From Flavobacteriales bacterium (lineage in GTDB: Bacteria > Bacteroidota > Bacteroidia > Flavobacteriales_F > PHOS-HE28), in contig JADKJM010000008.1 of the NCBI GenBank assembly GCA_016721005.1, forward strand, positions 248,001 to 312,000: a DNA stretch of 64,000 bases. Reading direction: 5' to 3'. Below are positions 18,601 to 26,552 of this stretch, one piece after another. Numbering within the stretch: position 1 is the first letter of the stretch; every line of letters starts with the position of its first letter. A program made the translations under genes and the position numbers. The notes below the pieces were generated by a model. It saw nothing but the letters and a program-made list of their open reading frames with translations, ran no database searches and had not been told where the DNA came from.

Positions 18601-20742
18601 ATGCGAATCGTTGTTGCTGCCCTTATTGCCTCAGTCCTCAGTTGCCCATTGGCACATGGTGCAGGTCTCACCGAAGTTGTTGTTTCCGGGAAAAGCGTCG
18701 TCGGGCCGATCGGCGAGGCGATGGAGCATTATGTGGACTCAACGGCGACCTTATCGGTCCATGAGGTAGCCCAGCGCTTTAGCAGCACTGGTACAAGTTC
18801 ACCGATCCCGTTGTTCCCACTGAGCAGGTATGCTCATTGGCTGCATTTCGTCGTGGTGAACGCCAGTGAGGAGGCGCATGTGTCAATGTCCATCCCATAC
18901 GCTGCGATCGACGAGCTTGATGTCTACATGGAGCGATCGGGTAAATATGTTCTCATTGGTAGTTCCGGACTTGCTCGGCCGAATGACGTGGACATGTGGT
19001 CGAAAGGGGAATTCACATTCAGCCTATCCATCCCCTCAGGGGAAAAAGGCGATGTGGTCGTACGAATGCGGAGTTCCAAACCGATGCATGCATCGATCCT
19101 GTTAGGGACCTCGGCGACGATCGAACGGATCAATACTGCCAAATATCCCGCCCTCGGTGCGTACGTGGGCATCATGTTGGTCCTTGCGCTCTACAATCTC
19201 TTCATCTTCCTATATGCACGTGACAAGAACTATTTCCTCTACGTGCTGTCCACGATCACGGTATGTGCCGCACAACTTTCCCTTCAGGGCTTCGGCCCTT
19301 TCGATCTGCTTGGTCGAAGTGAATGGCTAACGCCTCGTGCCAGCCTGCTTTTCTCCTTTCTCGCGATCCCTTTGGGATTTGAGTTTGCAAAGGGCTTCTT
19401 GAACACAAAGCATTACACACCGGTCCTGCACCGGTTCACCCCTGTAGTGTACATCGCAATTGCTGCCATTGCAGTGCTCTACATGTTCGGCGACCCCTGG
19501 CTCGGATACAAGCTGGGTCAATCGGCTTCTGGGATGTCCGCAACCTATCTGCTCATCATGTCCATAATGGCAGTAAGGCGCGGATCACGACAAGGACGCT
19601 TCTTCCTTATCGCGTGGACAGGATTCCTTGTTGGCGTAGTCCTCTTCGTGCTCAAGGACGAAGGCGTGATCGGGTACAGTACGCTCACCATATATGCCAT
19701 GCCTTTCGGGTCCGTGATCGAGGGCGTGTTCCTCTCCTTCGGTCTTGCCGATCGGATAAACATCCTGCGCCGGGAAAAGGAATCCTCCCAAGCGGAAGCG
19801 CTGAGCATGGCGCATGAGAACGAACGCCTGATCCGGGAGCAGAACGTGGTCCTGGAGCAGAAGGTGACCGAACGCACCCACGCGTTGCAGGAGACCAACG
19901 ATTCATTGAAGCGCACACAGGTGCAACTCGTCAACGCGGAGAAGATGGCGTCGCTGGGTCAACTCACGGCGGGCATTGCGCATGAGATCAACAACCCGGT
20001 GAACTTCATCACCAGCAACATCGCCCCGTTGCGCCGGAACATCGGCGAAGTGGTGGAGGTGATCAAGGCGTACCGCGAATTGGACAGCAGCAATGCCACG
20101 GAGAGGATCCCGGTGATCCGCTCTTTGGAGGATCGCATGGGATTGGATGAGACCATCACCGAACTGGACGAGATCATCGGAAGCATGTCGGAGGGTGCGA
20201 CGCGCACCGCCGAGATCGTGCGCGGATTAAGGAACTTCTCCCGCTTGGATGAGGACGACCTGAAACCAGCGGACCTGAACGATGGGTTGCGCAGCACCAT
20301 GGCCGTGCTGGCCCCGCAGTACCGCGACAAGGTGGAACTGAAGATGGTGCTCGGTGAATTGCCCAAAGTGGAATGCTTCCCCGGCAAGGTGAACCAGGTG
20401 TTCATGAACATCCTGAACAATGCCGCACAGGCCACTCTTGCGCGCGCTGATGGAAGGCCGCGGGTGGTGGAGGTGACGACGGTGGCGGAAGTGGACCAGG
20501 TGCATGTGCAGATCCGCGATACCGGCGTGGGCATGACCGACGAGGTGAAGGCACGGATCTTCGATCCCTTCTTCACCACCAAACCGGTCGGTGAAGGCAC
20601 CGGCCTTGGTCTCGCCATCGTGTACGGCATCATCAATGATCTCGGAGGCGAAGTGAGTGTGCAAAGCGAACCCGGAGTGGGTTCCACCTTCCGGATCAGC
20701 CTTCCGGTACACCAGATCAACCGCGACCAAAAACGCGCCTAG
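18601..20742 (+). CDS. 7TMR-DISM sensor histidine kinase
   Basis: The 713-residue membrane kinase has a signal peptide (1-20), a periplasmic jelly-roll 7TMR-DISMED2 domain (about 25-175), seven transmembrane helices (about 178-385, starting ALGAYVGIMLVLALYNLFIF), a coiled coil, and an HisKA-like and HATPase core. The phospho-acceptor is His in GIAHEINNPVNFI; N box NILNNAAQA; G1 DTGVGM; G2 GTGLGLAIV. The kinase half resembles the NtrB/DctB-type family. It follows the acyltransferase gene by 42 bases and overlaps functionally with the hybrid kinase three bases downstream. DISMED2 domains usually bind carbohydrates or small ligands, so it may detect the product of the upstream enzymes; that link is inference. 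Confidence 0.9.
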   Translation: MRIVVAALIASVLSCPLAHGAGLTEVVVSGKSVVGPIGEAMEHYVDSTATLSVHEVAQRFSSTGTSSPIPLFPLSRYAHWLHFVVVNASEEAHVSMSIPYAAIDELDVYMERSGKYVLIGSSGLARPNDVDMWSKGEFTFSLSIPSGEKGDVVVRMRSSKPMHASILLGTSATIERINTAKYPALGAYVGIMLVLALYNLFIFLYARDKNYFLYVLSTITVCAAQLSLQGFGPFDLLGRSEWLTPRASLLFSFLAIPLGFEFAKGFLNTKHYTPVLHRFTPVVYIAIAAIAVLYMFGDPWLGYKLGQSASGMSATYLLIMSIMAVRRGSRQGRFFLIAWTGFLVGVVLFVLKDEGVIGYSTLTIYAMPFGSVIEGVFLSFGLADRINILRREKESSQAEALSMAHENERLIREQNVVLEQKVTERTHALQETNDSLKRTQVQLVNAEKMASLGQLTAGIAHEINNPVNFITSNIAPLRRNIGEVVEVIKAYRELDSSNATERIPVIRSLEDRMGLDETITELDEIIGSMSEGATRTAEIVRGLRNFSRLDEDDLKPADLNDGLRSTMAVLAPQYRDKVELKMVLGELPKVECFPGKVNQVFMNILNNAAQATLARADGRPRVVEVTTVAEVDQVHVQIRDTGVGMTDEVKARIFDPFFTTKPVGEGTGLGLAIVYGIINDLGGEVSVQSEPGVGSTFRISLPVHQINRDQKRA

Positions 20743-20745
20743 GAC

Positions 20746-22284
20746 ATGCGAAGCGAACGTGTGCGAGTACTCTTCGTGGATGACGAGGAAGGCAACCTGA
20801 AAGCCTTCCGGGCGAGCTTCCGGCGGGATATGGACGTCCTGCTGGCAAGCTCCGGACCCGCAGCATTGGAACTTCTCGCGAAGGAGGAGATCCACGTGAT
20901 CGTTTCCGACCAGCGCATGCCGGGTATGTCCGGTAGCGAGTTCCTGGCGATCGCGCGGGAACGCCACCCGCACGTGATGCGCATGCTGCTTACCGGCTAT
21001 TCCGATCTGGAGGCGGTGATCAGCGCGGTGAACCAAGGGGGGATCTACGCTTACGCCACGAAGCCTTGGGACGAGAACGACCTGAAGCTGCGCATCCATC
21101 AAGCCTTCGAGATCCAACAATTGCGCGGCGAGAAGGACCGCCTGCTCGATCAGTACACGCAAGTGTTCGAGGTCAGCGCCGACCCGATCGTGATCGTGGA
21201 CCACCGTGGACAGGTATTGGAGGTGAATGACGCGTGTTGCCGATTGCTCGGTACAAGCCGTGATGAATTGCAACAGGGACGCTTCACGGACTACCTGGAG
21301 GACGCCCGCGAACTGGTGAGCAGTTTGAGGCGCCATCGCTCCGGGAAGGATTTCGTGAACGTGGACCTTACCGTGCGCACCACCACCGGGCAGGTGATCG
21401 ACTGCCTGATGACGGCCACCTATCTCGGATCACATGGCGGACATCGCGATGTGTTCCAGGCCATCATCAAGGATGTGACCGACCGCAAGCAGGAGGAGAA
21501 ACGATTGCACAAGTTGAACGCCGACCTGGACAAGCGCGTGGCCGTTCGCACCTCCCAGCTTCTGGAAGCGTTGGAGGACCTGGGCTCCTTCTCGTACAGT
21601 GTGGCCCATGACCTGCGGTCCCCGTTGAAGAACATCGCCGCACTCAGTGAGATGCTCCGGACCACGGCAGCGGGTGATCCCGCATTGCAGGAATGCCTCC
21701 CGTACGCCGAACGCATCGAAGGGGGATCGAAGCGCATGATCCAACTGGTGGATGACCTTCTCCGGTTCTCACAGACCAACACGCGGGAACTCGAGCGGCG
21801 CTCGGTGCTCTTCGAGGACATCGCGCATAGCGCCATCGAGGATATCGTCCCCGAGGAACGCAGGGGCCAGGTCTCCTTGGAGATCGAGTCCGGAGCGCTT
21901 GTGAATGTGGATGCGCCCATGCTCAAAGTAGTCCTCCACAACCTCTTGTCCAACGCGCTGAAGTTCACGCGCAAGACCGAGCGTCCGTCCATCATCGTAG
22001 GGCACGAGCGGATCGGCGATGTGGACCGGATCACGGTGCGGGATAATGGTGTCGGCTTCGATCCGAAACACAACGACCAGGCCTTCGGGATGTTCAAACG
22101 CATGCACGAAGCCGACGAATTCGAAGGAACCGGTGTGGGTCTGGCGATCGTTCACCGGGTTGTATTCAAGCATGGAGGCGCCGTCCGTGCCGAAAGTGCG
22201 ATCGGTAAAGGCACCACGATCTTCATCGATCTGCCGGCCACAACGATCTCTGCCGCGTTGATCCCCTTCGCCAAGGTGGCCTGA
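20746..22284 (+). CDS. Receiver-PAS-histidine kinase hybrid protein
   Basis: The 512-residue cytoplasmic protein starts three bases after the 7TM kinase stop. Residues 5-125 are a receiver (FVDDEEGN, Asp in VIVSDQRMP, Lys in YATKPW). Residues about 140-260 are a PAS domain (ADPIVIVDHRGQVLEVNDA). After a coiled coil comes a HisKA domain with SYSVAHDLRSPLKNI and a HATPase_c domain (NLLSNALKFT, DNGVGFD, GTGVGLAIVHRV), of the phytochrome-like or bacteriophytochrome kinase type. The receiver is close to the single-domain regulator at 14783, which suggests duplication. It likely receives phosphate from the 7TM kinase and passes it on. Confidence 0.9.
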   Translation: MRSERVRVLFVDDEEGNLKAFRASFRRDMDVLLASSGPAALELLAKEEIHVIVSDQRMPGMSGSEFLAIARERHPHVMRMLLTGYSDLEAVISAVNQGGIYAYATKPWDENDLKLRIHQAFEIQQLRGEKDRLLDQYTQVFEVSADPIVIVDHRGQVLEVNDACCRLLGTSRDELQQGRFTDYLEDARELVSSLRRHRSGKDFVNVDLTVRTTTGQVIDCLMTATYLGSHGGHRDVFQAIIKDVTDRKQEEKRLHKLNADLDKRVAVRTSQLLEALEDLGSFSYSVAHDLRSPLKNIAALSEMLRTTAAGDPALQECLPYAERIEGGSKRMIQLVDDLLRFSQTNTRELERRSVLFEDIAHSAIEDIVPEERRGQVSLEIESGALVNVDAPMLKVVLHNLLSNALKFTRKTERPSIIVGHERIGDVDRITVRDNGVGFDPKHNDQAFGMFKRMHEADEFEGTGVGLAIVHRVVFKHGGAVRAESAIGKGTTIFIDLPATTISAALIPFAKVA

Positions 22285-22332
22285 TGTAACCCGCTATCCG
22301 TAGCTCCCGTACCAAGGCCAAATCCGCGCGCC

Positions 22333-22863
22333 ATGATCGCCTCGACCTCCTCTCTGAAGAATGCACTGCTCGCCGTGTTCGTATGGAACGCCGGTGTGCT
22401 TTGCGCCCAAGGCCGCTTGGTGGATAAGCGCGAGCAAGCCGAAGGTTGGTACTTGCCCGTGCATGGCCAGGTCATGGTGGATGGCGGAAAAGCGAACGAT
22501 TTCGAGCTGATCGTTTACAAGGACAATGTGGAGATGGCCAAGTTCGCTGGCGACAAGAAAGGCCGCTTCGAACTCGAACTGGACATCGATCAATTCTACA
22601 CCATCCGCATCGTCAAGAAGGGGTATCAGGAAAAGATGCTGTACATCGATACCGCCTTACCCAAGGAGTTGGTGAAGTACCCCGACTATGAGTGCTATGT
22701 GAATCTGGTCGCGCCGAACGCCCAAGGTGTCGACCCGTTCTACACGGACTTCCCTTCAGCGATCGTGCATTTCGATCAGGAGCAAGGTGGCTTCTATCAC
22801 AGCGAGCACTACCTCTCGCACATCCAGACCCGCTTGGCCGGTATAGCCAGCGCGACGTTCTGA
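22333..22863 (+). CDS. Small secreted protein with carboxypeptidase-regulatory-like fold
   Basis: The 176-residue product has a signal peptide (SLKNALLAVFVWNAGVLCAQ). Residues about 40-110 look like a carboxypeptidase D regulatory-like beta sandwich (VHGQVMVDGGKANDFELIVYKDN, FELELDIDQFYTIRIVKKGY), where KGY is a common ending of that fold. The C-terminal third is rich in aromatic residues (YTDFPSAIVHFDQEQGGFYH) and unassigned. It is probably periplasmic or attached to the outer membrane. It lies alone between the hybrid kinase and a terminator. Function unknown. Confidence 0.75.
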   Translation: MIASTSSLKNALLAVFVWNAGVLCAQGRLVDKREQAEGWYLPVHGQVMVDGGKANDFELIVYKDNVEMAKFAGDKKGRFELELDIDQFYTIRIVKKGYQEKMLYIDTALPKELVKYPDYECYVNLVAPNAQGVDPFYTDFPSAIVHFDQEQGGFYHSEHYLSHIQTRLAGIASATF

Positions 22864-22920
22864 TCCACGAACATCTTCTCTCCGCCTTACAAAACGAACC
22901 AACCAAGGCTGGAGATCAAG

Positions 22921-22955
22921 CAAGGCGGGCCCGTAAGCCCGCCTTGACCTTTTTC
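22921..22955 (+). terminator. Bidirectional hairpin terminator between convergent genes
   Basis: The arms CAAGGCGGGC (22921-22930) and GCCCGCCTTG (22937-22946) form a ten-base perfect stem with a six-base loop, followed by ACCTTTTT on the plus strand. It sits between two convergent stop codons (22863 and 22969). Confidence 0.8.
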
Positions 22956-22968
22956 ACTGGTTAGTACG

Positions 22969-24072
22969 TCAGTGCTGGTCGTAGTCGATCACCACCCGCT
23001 GGGAACGCGGATGCGTCTGGCAGGTGAGCACGTAGCCGTCCGCCACCTCCTCATCCGTGAGGGCGTAGTTCATCTCCATTTCCACCTGGCCTTCCAGCAC
23101 GCGCGCTTTGCATGTGCAGCACACCGCGCCCTTGCACGCGAAGGGCACATCGAGTCCGGCGTCCAACGCGACATCCAGTACCGGGTCGCCCTTGGCCGGG
23201 ATCTTCAGTTCGGTTTCGCGACCATCCAGGATCACTTTCACATCAGCGGTCCCGGTGAAGTCACCTCCACTGCCATGTGCGTGGTCCTTCTCCTTCTTCG
23301 CTTCCGTGGAGACCGGCGTGTTGAAGAGTTCGATGTGGATGTGCTTCTTGTCCACCCCCTGCTTCTCCAACGCTTCGCTCACATTCACCATCATCTGCTC
23401 CGGTCCGCAGATGAAGAACTCCTTGTCCATGGGGTCCGTGACGAAGCGTTTCAGGAGTTCCACCGACTTCTCGGTGCTGATCCGGCCGTTGAAGAGCTTG
23501 TCCTCATCCATCCCTTTTGTGAGGATGTGATGCACGGAAAGGCGTTCGGCGTGCTGTTGCTTCAATTCCTCCAGCCGCTGGCGGAAGATGATGCGGTCCT
23601 GGTCCGTGTTGCCATAGAACAAGGTGAAGCGGCTCTTGGGTTCGGTGCGCAGGACGGTCTTCAGGATGCTGAGGATGGGCGTGATCCCACTCCCGGCGGC
23701 GAAGGCCACGAAATGGCGCTCCTTCGTGGCGTCCAGCGCGGTGGTGAAGCTGCCCATCGGGGTCATCACCTCGATGCACATGCCGGCCTTCAGCTTGTCC
23801 ACCAACTGGGTGCTGGCCCGCCCCTTCTCCACCTTCTTCACCGCGATCCGGAGGTGGCCGGTATCGAGCGGACTGCTGCATATGCTGTACGACCGGCGCA
23901 GTTCCTCCCCGTTCACGGTGAGCTTCAGGGTGAGGTATTGCCCGTGTACGAACAGGAAATCCGCTTGCTCGGCAGCGGGCACTTTCAACCCGACCACGAT
24001 GCAATCCGGCGTTTCCTGGTGGACTTCTTCTACTTCGAGGGTGTGGAAACGGGCCATGCGTTGGGTGGTCAT
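22969..24072 (-). CDS. PaaE-like ferredoxin:NADP reductase with 2Fe-2S domain
   Basis: The 367-residue product starts at MTTQRMARFH (24072; a second start lies at 24057). It has an FAD-binding domain with RRSYSICSSP (about 60-70), an NAD(P)-binding domain with FAAGSGITPILSILK and FICGPEQMM, and a C-terminal plant-type ferredoxin domain whose four cysteines are CKGAVCCTC and LTCQTHP. This is the arrangement of phenylacetyl-CoA epoxidase reductase PaaE/PaaK and related oxygenase reductases, which pass electrons from NADPH to a diiron oxygenase. No paaABC genes lie nearby, so its partner is elsewhere; fatty acid desaturase or hydroxylase partners are equally possible. The stretch insertion between the domains (about 265-280) is His/Lys-rich. 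Confidence 0.85.
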   Translation of the reverse strand: MTTQRMARFHTLEVEEVHQETPDCIVVGLKVPAAEQADFLFVHGQYLTLKLTVNGEELRRSYSICSSPLDTGHLRIAVKKVEKGRASTQLVDKLKAGMCIEVMTPMGSFTTALDATKERHFVAFAAGSGITPILSILKTVLRTEPKSRFTLFYGNTDQDRIIFRQRLEELKQQHAERLSVHHILTKGMDEDKLFNGRISTEKSVELLKRFVTDPMDKEFFICGPEQMMVNVSEALEKQGVDKKHIHIELFNTPVSTEAKKEKDHAHGSGGDFTGTADVKVILDGRETELKIPAKGDPVLDVALDAGLDVPFACKGAVCCTCKARVLEGQVEMEMNYALTDEEVADGYVLTCQTHPRSQRVVIDYDQH

Positions 24073-24451
24073 CAGGATCTCCGGGGGTCTTGCAACGGCG
24101 CCAAAAATAGCCGCATGATCGGACCATGGGTCCGGGACCCGCTCCATCGTATCCGAAATCCCTTCCGGGTGTGGATGCATGCCGGTTGGCGGGACCTATT
24201 GCTAGGTGCGCGGTTCGGGGCGTTGCAGCGACGTGCCGCGACGGGAAGCGCCCCATGTGCATCACCTCTTCGTGCCGCAGGGTCGTCCACCATCCCGGCT
24301 CACCGCCGGTGCGTTGGACAGACCCTACGGAGGTGGCAAAGGCATCCGCGGATCACGCAGATGAATGCGCAGGCAGGGTCAAGAAGAAGAATGGCGCAGA
24401 TGGCCTACCGGCAGGCAGAAGGCCAGGACGACCGTGAGAGGGTGAACACAA
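24073..24451. other. Intergenic stretch with no recognised gene
   Basis: The 380 bases upstream of the reductase contain only shadow reading frames rich in Arg and Pro. No promoter match, repeat or RNA gene was recognised. It includes the reductase's upstream region on the minus strand. Confidence 0.4.
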
Positions 24452-24479
24452 CAGCCCCCGCTCTTGCGAGCGGGGGCTG
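24452..24479 (-). terminator. Strong hairpin terminator downstream of the fibronectin III gene
   Basis: CAGCCCCCGCTC and GAGCGGGGGCTG pair perfectly over twelve bases around a TTGC loop. It lies 43 bases after the stop of the minus-strand gene at 24522. Confidence 0.7.
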
Positions 24480-24521
24480 CCGTTCTGGACGCACGGCCGG
24501 ACCGTGCGTCTTTGGGGTGGA

Positions 24522-25139
24522 TCAGCCGATCAGCGTCTTCGCTGGATCGCTGGCCGGGCTTGGACCGGCGGCACCGATGGCGACGACCTTGAACCAGTAG
24601 AACTTACCGGTGGTCAGGCCCTCGTCCGTGTAGCTCGCCCGGGTCTCCGTGGCGATCAAGGCCCACTCACTCTCCTCCGCACCATCGGGCTTCCGGTACA
24701 CCAGGTAGCTGTACGCACCGTACTGGGGATCCCAGCGGAGCTTCGCTTGACCAGGGAACGCGGTGAGCGTGGCGCGCAGGTTTCCCGGCGCGTCCAACAA
24801 ACCGATGGGCGTGGGGACCTTGCGCACGTCGAAACCACTGCTGATGATCTTCACCACATCGCCACCGCTCACGCTCGTCACGTACGCGGCTTCCTCGATG
24901 AGCAACAGGATCAACGCAGCTTCCTTCACGCGCTTGTCCAGGTGGGCGCTCTTGCCGCCGTCCATGGCCGATACGATGGCTGCTTCGAGTTCTCCACGCG
25001 CCGTCGTGATCGCTGCGATCGACGGTACCGGCGTGGTGAAGTTGGCGTTGCCTGTCATCTTCGTTTCCACGAACAGCGCCTTGGCCACCAGTCCGCTCGA
25101 GGTGAGTTTCCTCACACCTGCAACTGCTGTAGTTGGCAT
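24522..25139 (-). CDS. Fibronectin type III domain protein
   Basis: The 205-residue product has no signal peptide. Residues 1-110 are mainly helical (ARGELEAAIVSAMDGGKSAH, LIEEAAYVTSVSGGDVVKII). Residues about 115-205 form one fibronectin type III domain (PGNLRATLTAFPGQAKLRWD, SYLVYRKPDG, TGKFYWFKVVAIGAAGPSP). Proteins with this two-part layout recur in Bacteroidota; their function is not established. The start ATG at 25139 is preceded by AAAGGACAG, a plausible ribosome site, and by a 17-base-pair hairpin 20 bases further upstream that may influence expression. Confidence 0.7.
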   Translation of the reverse strand: MPTTAVAGVRKLTSSGLVAKALFVETKMTGNANFTTPVPSIAAITTARGELEAAIVSAMDGGKSAHLDKRVKEAALILLLIEEAAYVTSVSGGDVVKIISSGFDVRKVPTPIGLLDAPGNLRATLTAFPGQAKLRWDPQYGAYSYLVYRKPDGAEESEWALIATETRASYTDEGLTTGKFYWFKVVAIGAAGPSPASDPAKTLIG

Positions 25140-25158
25140 CTGTCCTTTGTTTTAGGTT

Positions 25159-25197
25159 GCGCACCTTCCCCCCGAGCAGTTCGGGGGGAAGGTGCGC
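25159..25197 (-). promoter_or_regulatory. 17-bp perfect hairpin upstream of the fibronectin III gene
   Basis: The arms GCGCACCTTCCCCCCGA (25159-25175) and its complement (25181-25197) enclose a five-base loop. It ends 20 bases before the start codon at 25139 on the minus strand. No T run follows in either direction, so it is more likely a 5' UTR structure or an insulator than an ordinary terminator. Confidence 0.5.
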
Positions 25198-25479
25198 GTG
25201 ACTGTTTCCGTGTCACGCGAAGCACTGCTCGCATCGCGCTTGATGTATGAACGCAGGATCTTCCGGAATAGTATGTCCACAGCAATTTTTCTGGCATCCG
25301 ACCCGCACTCTGAGCACGACCTCCGGAACCGTTCCTTGGGCCGGAACCACCGTTGCTGTGTCCACTCCCACCAATGCCGTTGCCGCCGCCACCGTTCCTC
25401 ATTCAGAGGTTTGGTGGATGTATTCCCTTGACAATATCCCTTTGGCCACGCGGCCTACCCGTTCGGGTAGTCTCCAAAA

Positions 25480-25815
25480 CCCTTTTGCTTTTCCCGAAAG
25501 GCGAAAGGATCCCGGTCCAAGGCAAAAAGGAAATGGTCCAAGGCAAATTGCCCGAGGTCAACGGCAAAAGGAAACGACGCCGGGCGAAAAGGAAATGGCC
25601 AAAGGCACAAGGGAATTGCCCCGAGGCAAAAGGGAATTGCTCCGGGGCAAAAGGCCCTTGGTCCATGACCAAAGGAAAATGGCCTTGGGCAAAAGGTTCT
25701 TTGAATAAGTCCTAGGGAATGCTCCGATGGACACATGGAAATGCCCGAAGGACACCAGGCTTTCGCCGAAAGCCACGAGGACCTTCCGCAAAGACAATTG
25801 GAATTCCCGCTGGTC
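25480..25815. repeat. Degenerate tandem repeat with 21-base period
   Basis: About fifteen units of roughly 21 bases follow one another, each with a core like GGCAAAAGGnAATTG preceded by a GnCC element (for example CCCCGAGGCAAAAGGGAATTG then CTCCGGGGCAAAAGGCCCTTG). Later units drift to the form CCCGAAGGACACCAGGC. In one plus frame the units read as seven-residue repeats (GTREL-PRGKREL-LRGKRPL), but that frame stops at 25706 while the repeat continues in a different frame, so it is not a clean gene. The surrounding 25140-25919 contains no other gene I can support. Confidence 0.6.
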
Positions 25816-25919
25816 AAGCAAGCCACGCCATCGGGACCGGCGCTCCGGGCTACACTCACGCCGCACGGTGCAACCGCTCCAAGCGCAACGGGAGGCCCTG
25901 CTGTGGTCCTAGGAGTCGC

Positions 25920-26478
25920 TCAGGAAAACCGCAAGGTGTCGTCGAAAAAGCCTTTGAGCAGGAAGTCGTTGCGCGATGCCTCGAACTCCACCTCGGCGAC
26001 ATGGCCGTCGGCATCGAGGGTGAATTTGAAGTCGGCCACCTCCCCTAGCGCACCGCTGCAACCGATGGTGAGGAAAACGAGGTGATCGCTGCCCAACTCC
26101 ACATCGAGCTCAAGAGATCCTTCGCATTGCAAGTCGCGCAATCCTTCACATCCATCGCCGAAGATCCCGAGGAGATCGAAGCCCTGATCAAGCCCTTGGT
26201 TGATGCCATCGATGGTGGCGTTGCGATCGGGATGGTTCCGAAGCATGCGCAACATACCTACCAGTTCGCTCTCATCAAGCAGCGACAAGGCCATCCAGAC
26301 AATGCACCGGCTCGTGCTTCTCCAACCACCCCCAGCGCACCAGGTAATGCACATCGGACCGTGTGCCGTTGACCATGCCCCACAACTCCTCATGCCCACG
26401 GTACAGCATCTCCAAACGGCGAGGGTGCCGGGTGGGGATGAGTTTGAGGATGGGGGGGAGTGTAGCCATGGTGCGCAT
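25920..26478 (-). pseudogene. Frame-disrupted gene of unknown function
   Basis: Two minus-strand frames join here. The first (26478-26275, 67 residues, MRTMATLPPILKLIPT) ends at a TGA. The second can start at ATG 26294 (MALSLLDESELVGMLRMLRN) and runs 124 residues to 25920. They overlap by 20 bases and are one base out of phase over the total of 559 bases. Both look protein-like: LEMLYRGHEELWGMVNGT and YLVRWGWLEKHE in the first, VADFKFTLDADGHVAEVEFE in the second. The latter resembles a small beta-sheet domain. I read it as one gene of about 186 residues with a single-base frameshift, but two overlapping genes or programmed frameshifting are possible. No family recognised. It is divergent from the restriction enzyme gene. 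Confidence 0.5.
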
Positions 26479-26552
26479 TCCTCAACCGCCCGCTGAAAAG
26501 TAGATGCTCCCGGCCAAAAGGCAATGAATACCTCGCATACTTTCACAACCCC

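Noticed and set aside
22972..24600. A 542-codon plus-strand frame over the PaaE-like reductase.
   Set aside because: The reductase with its FAD, NAD and 2Fe-2S motifs is on the minus strand.
25247..25708. A 153-codon gene containing the 21-base repeats.
   Set aside because: Only the repeat part is regular, the repeats continue past the stop in another frame, and the first half is low-complexity. It is treated as part of the repeat region.
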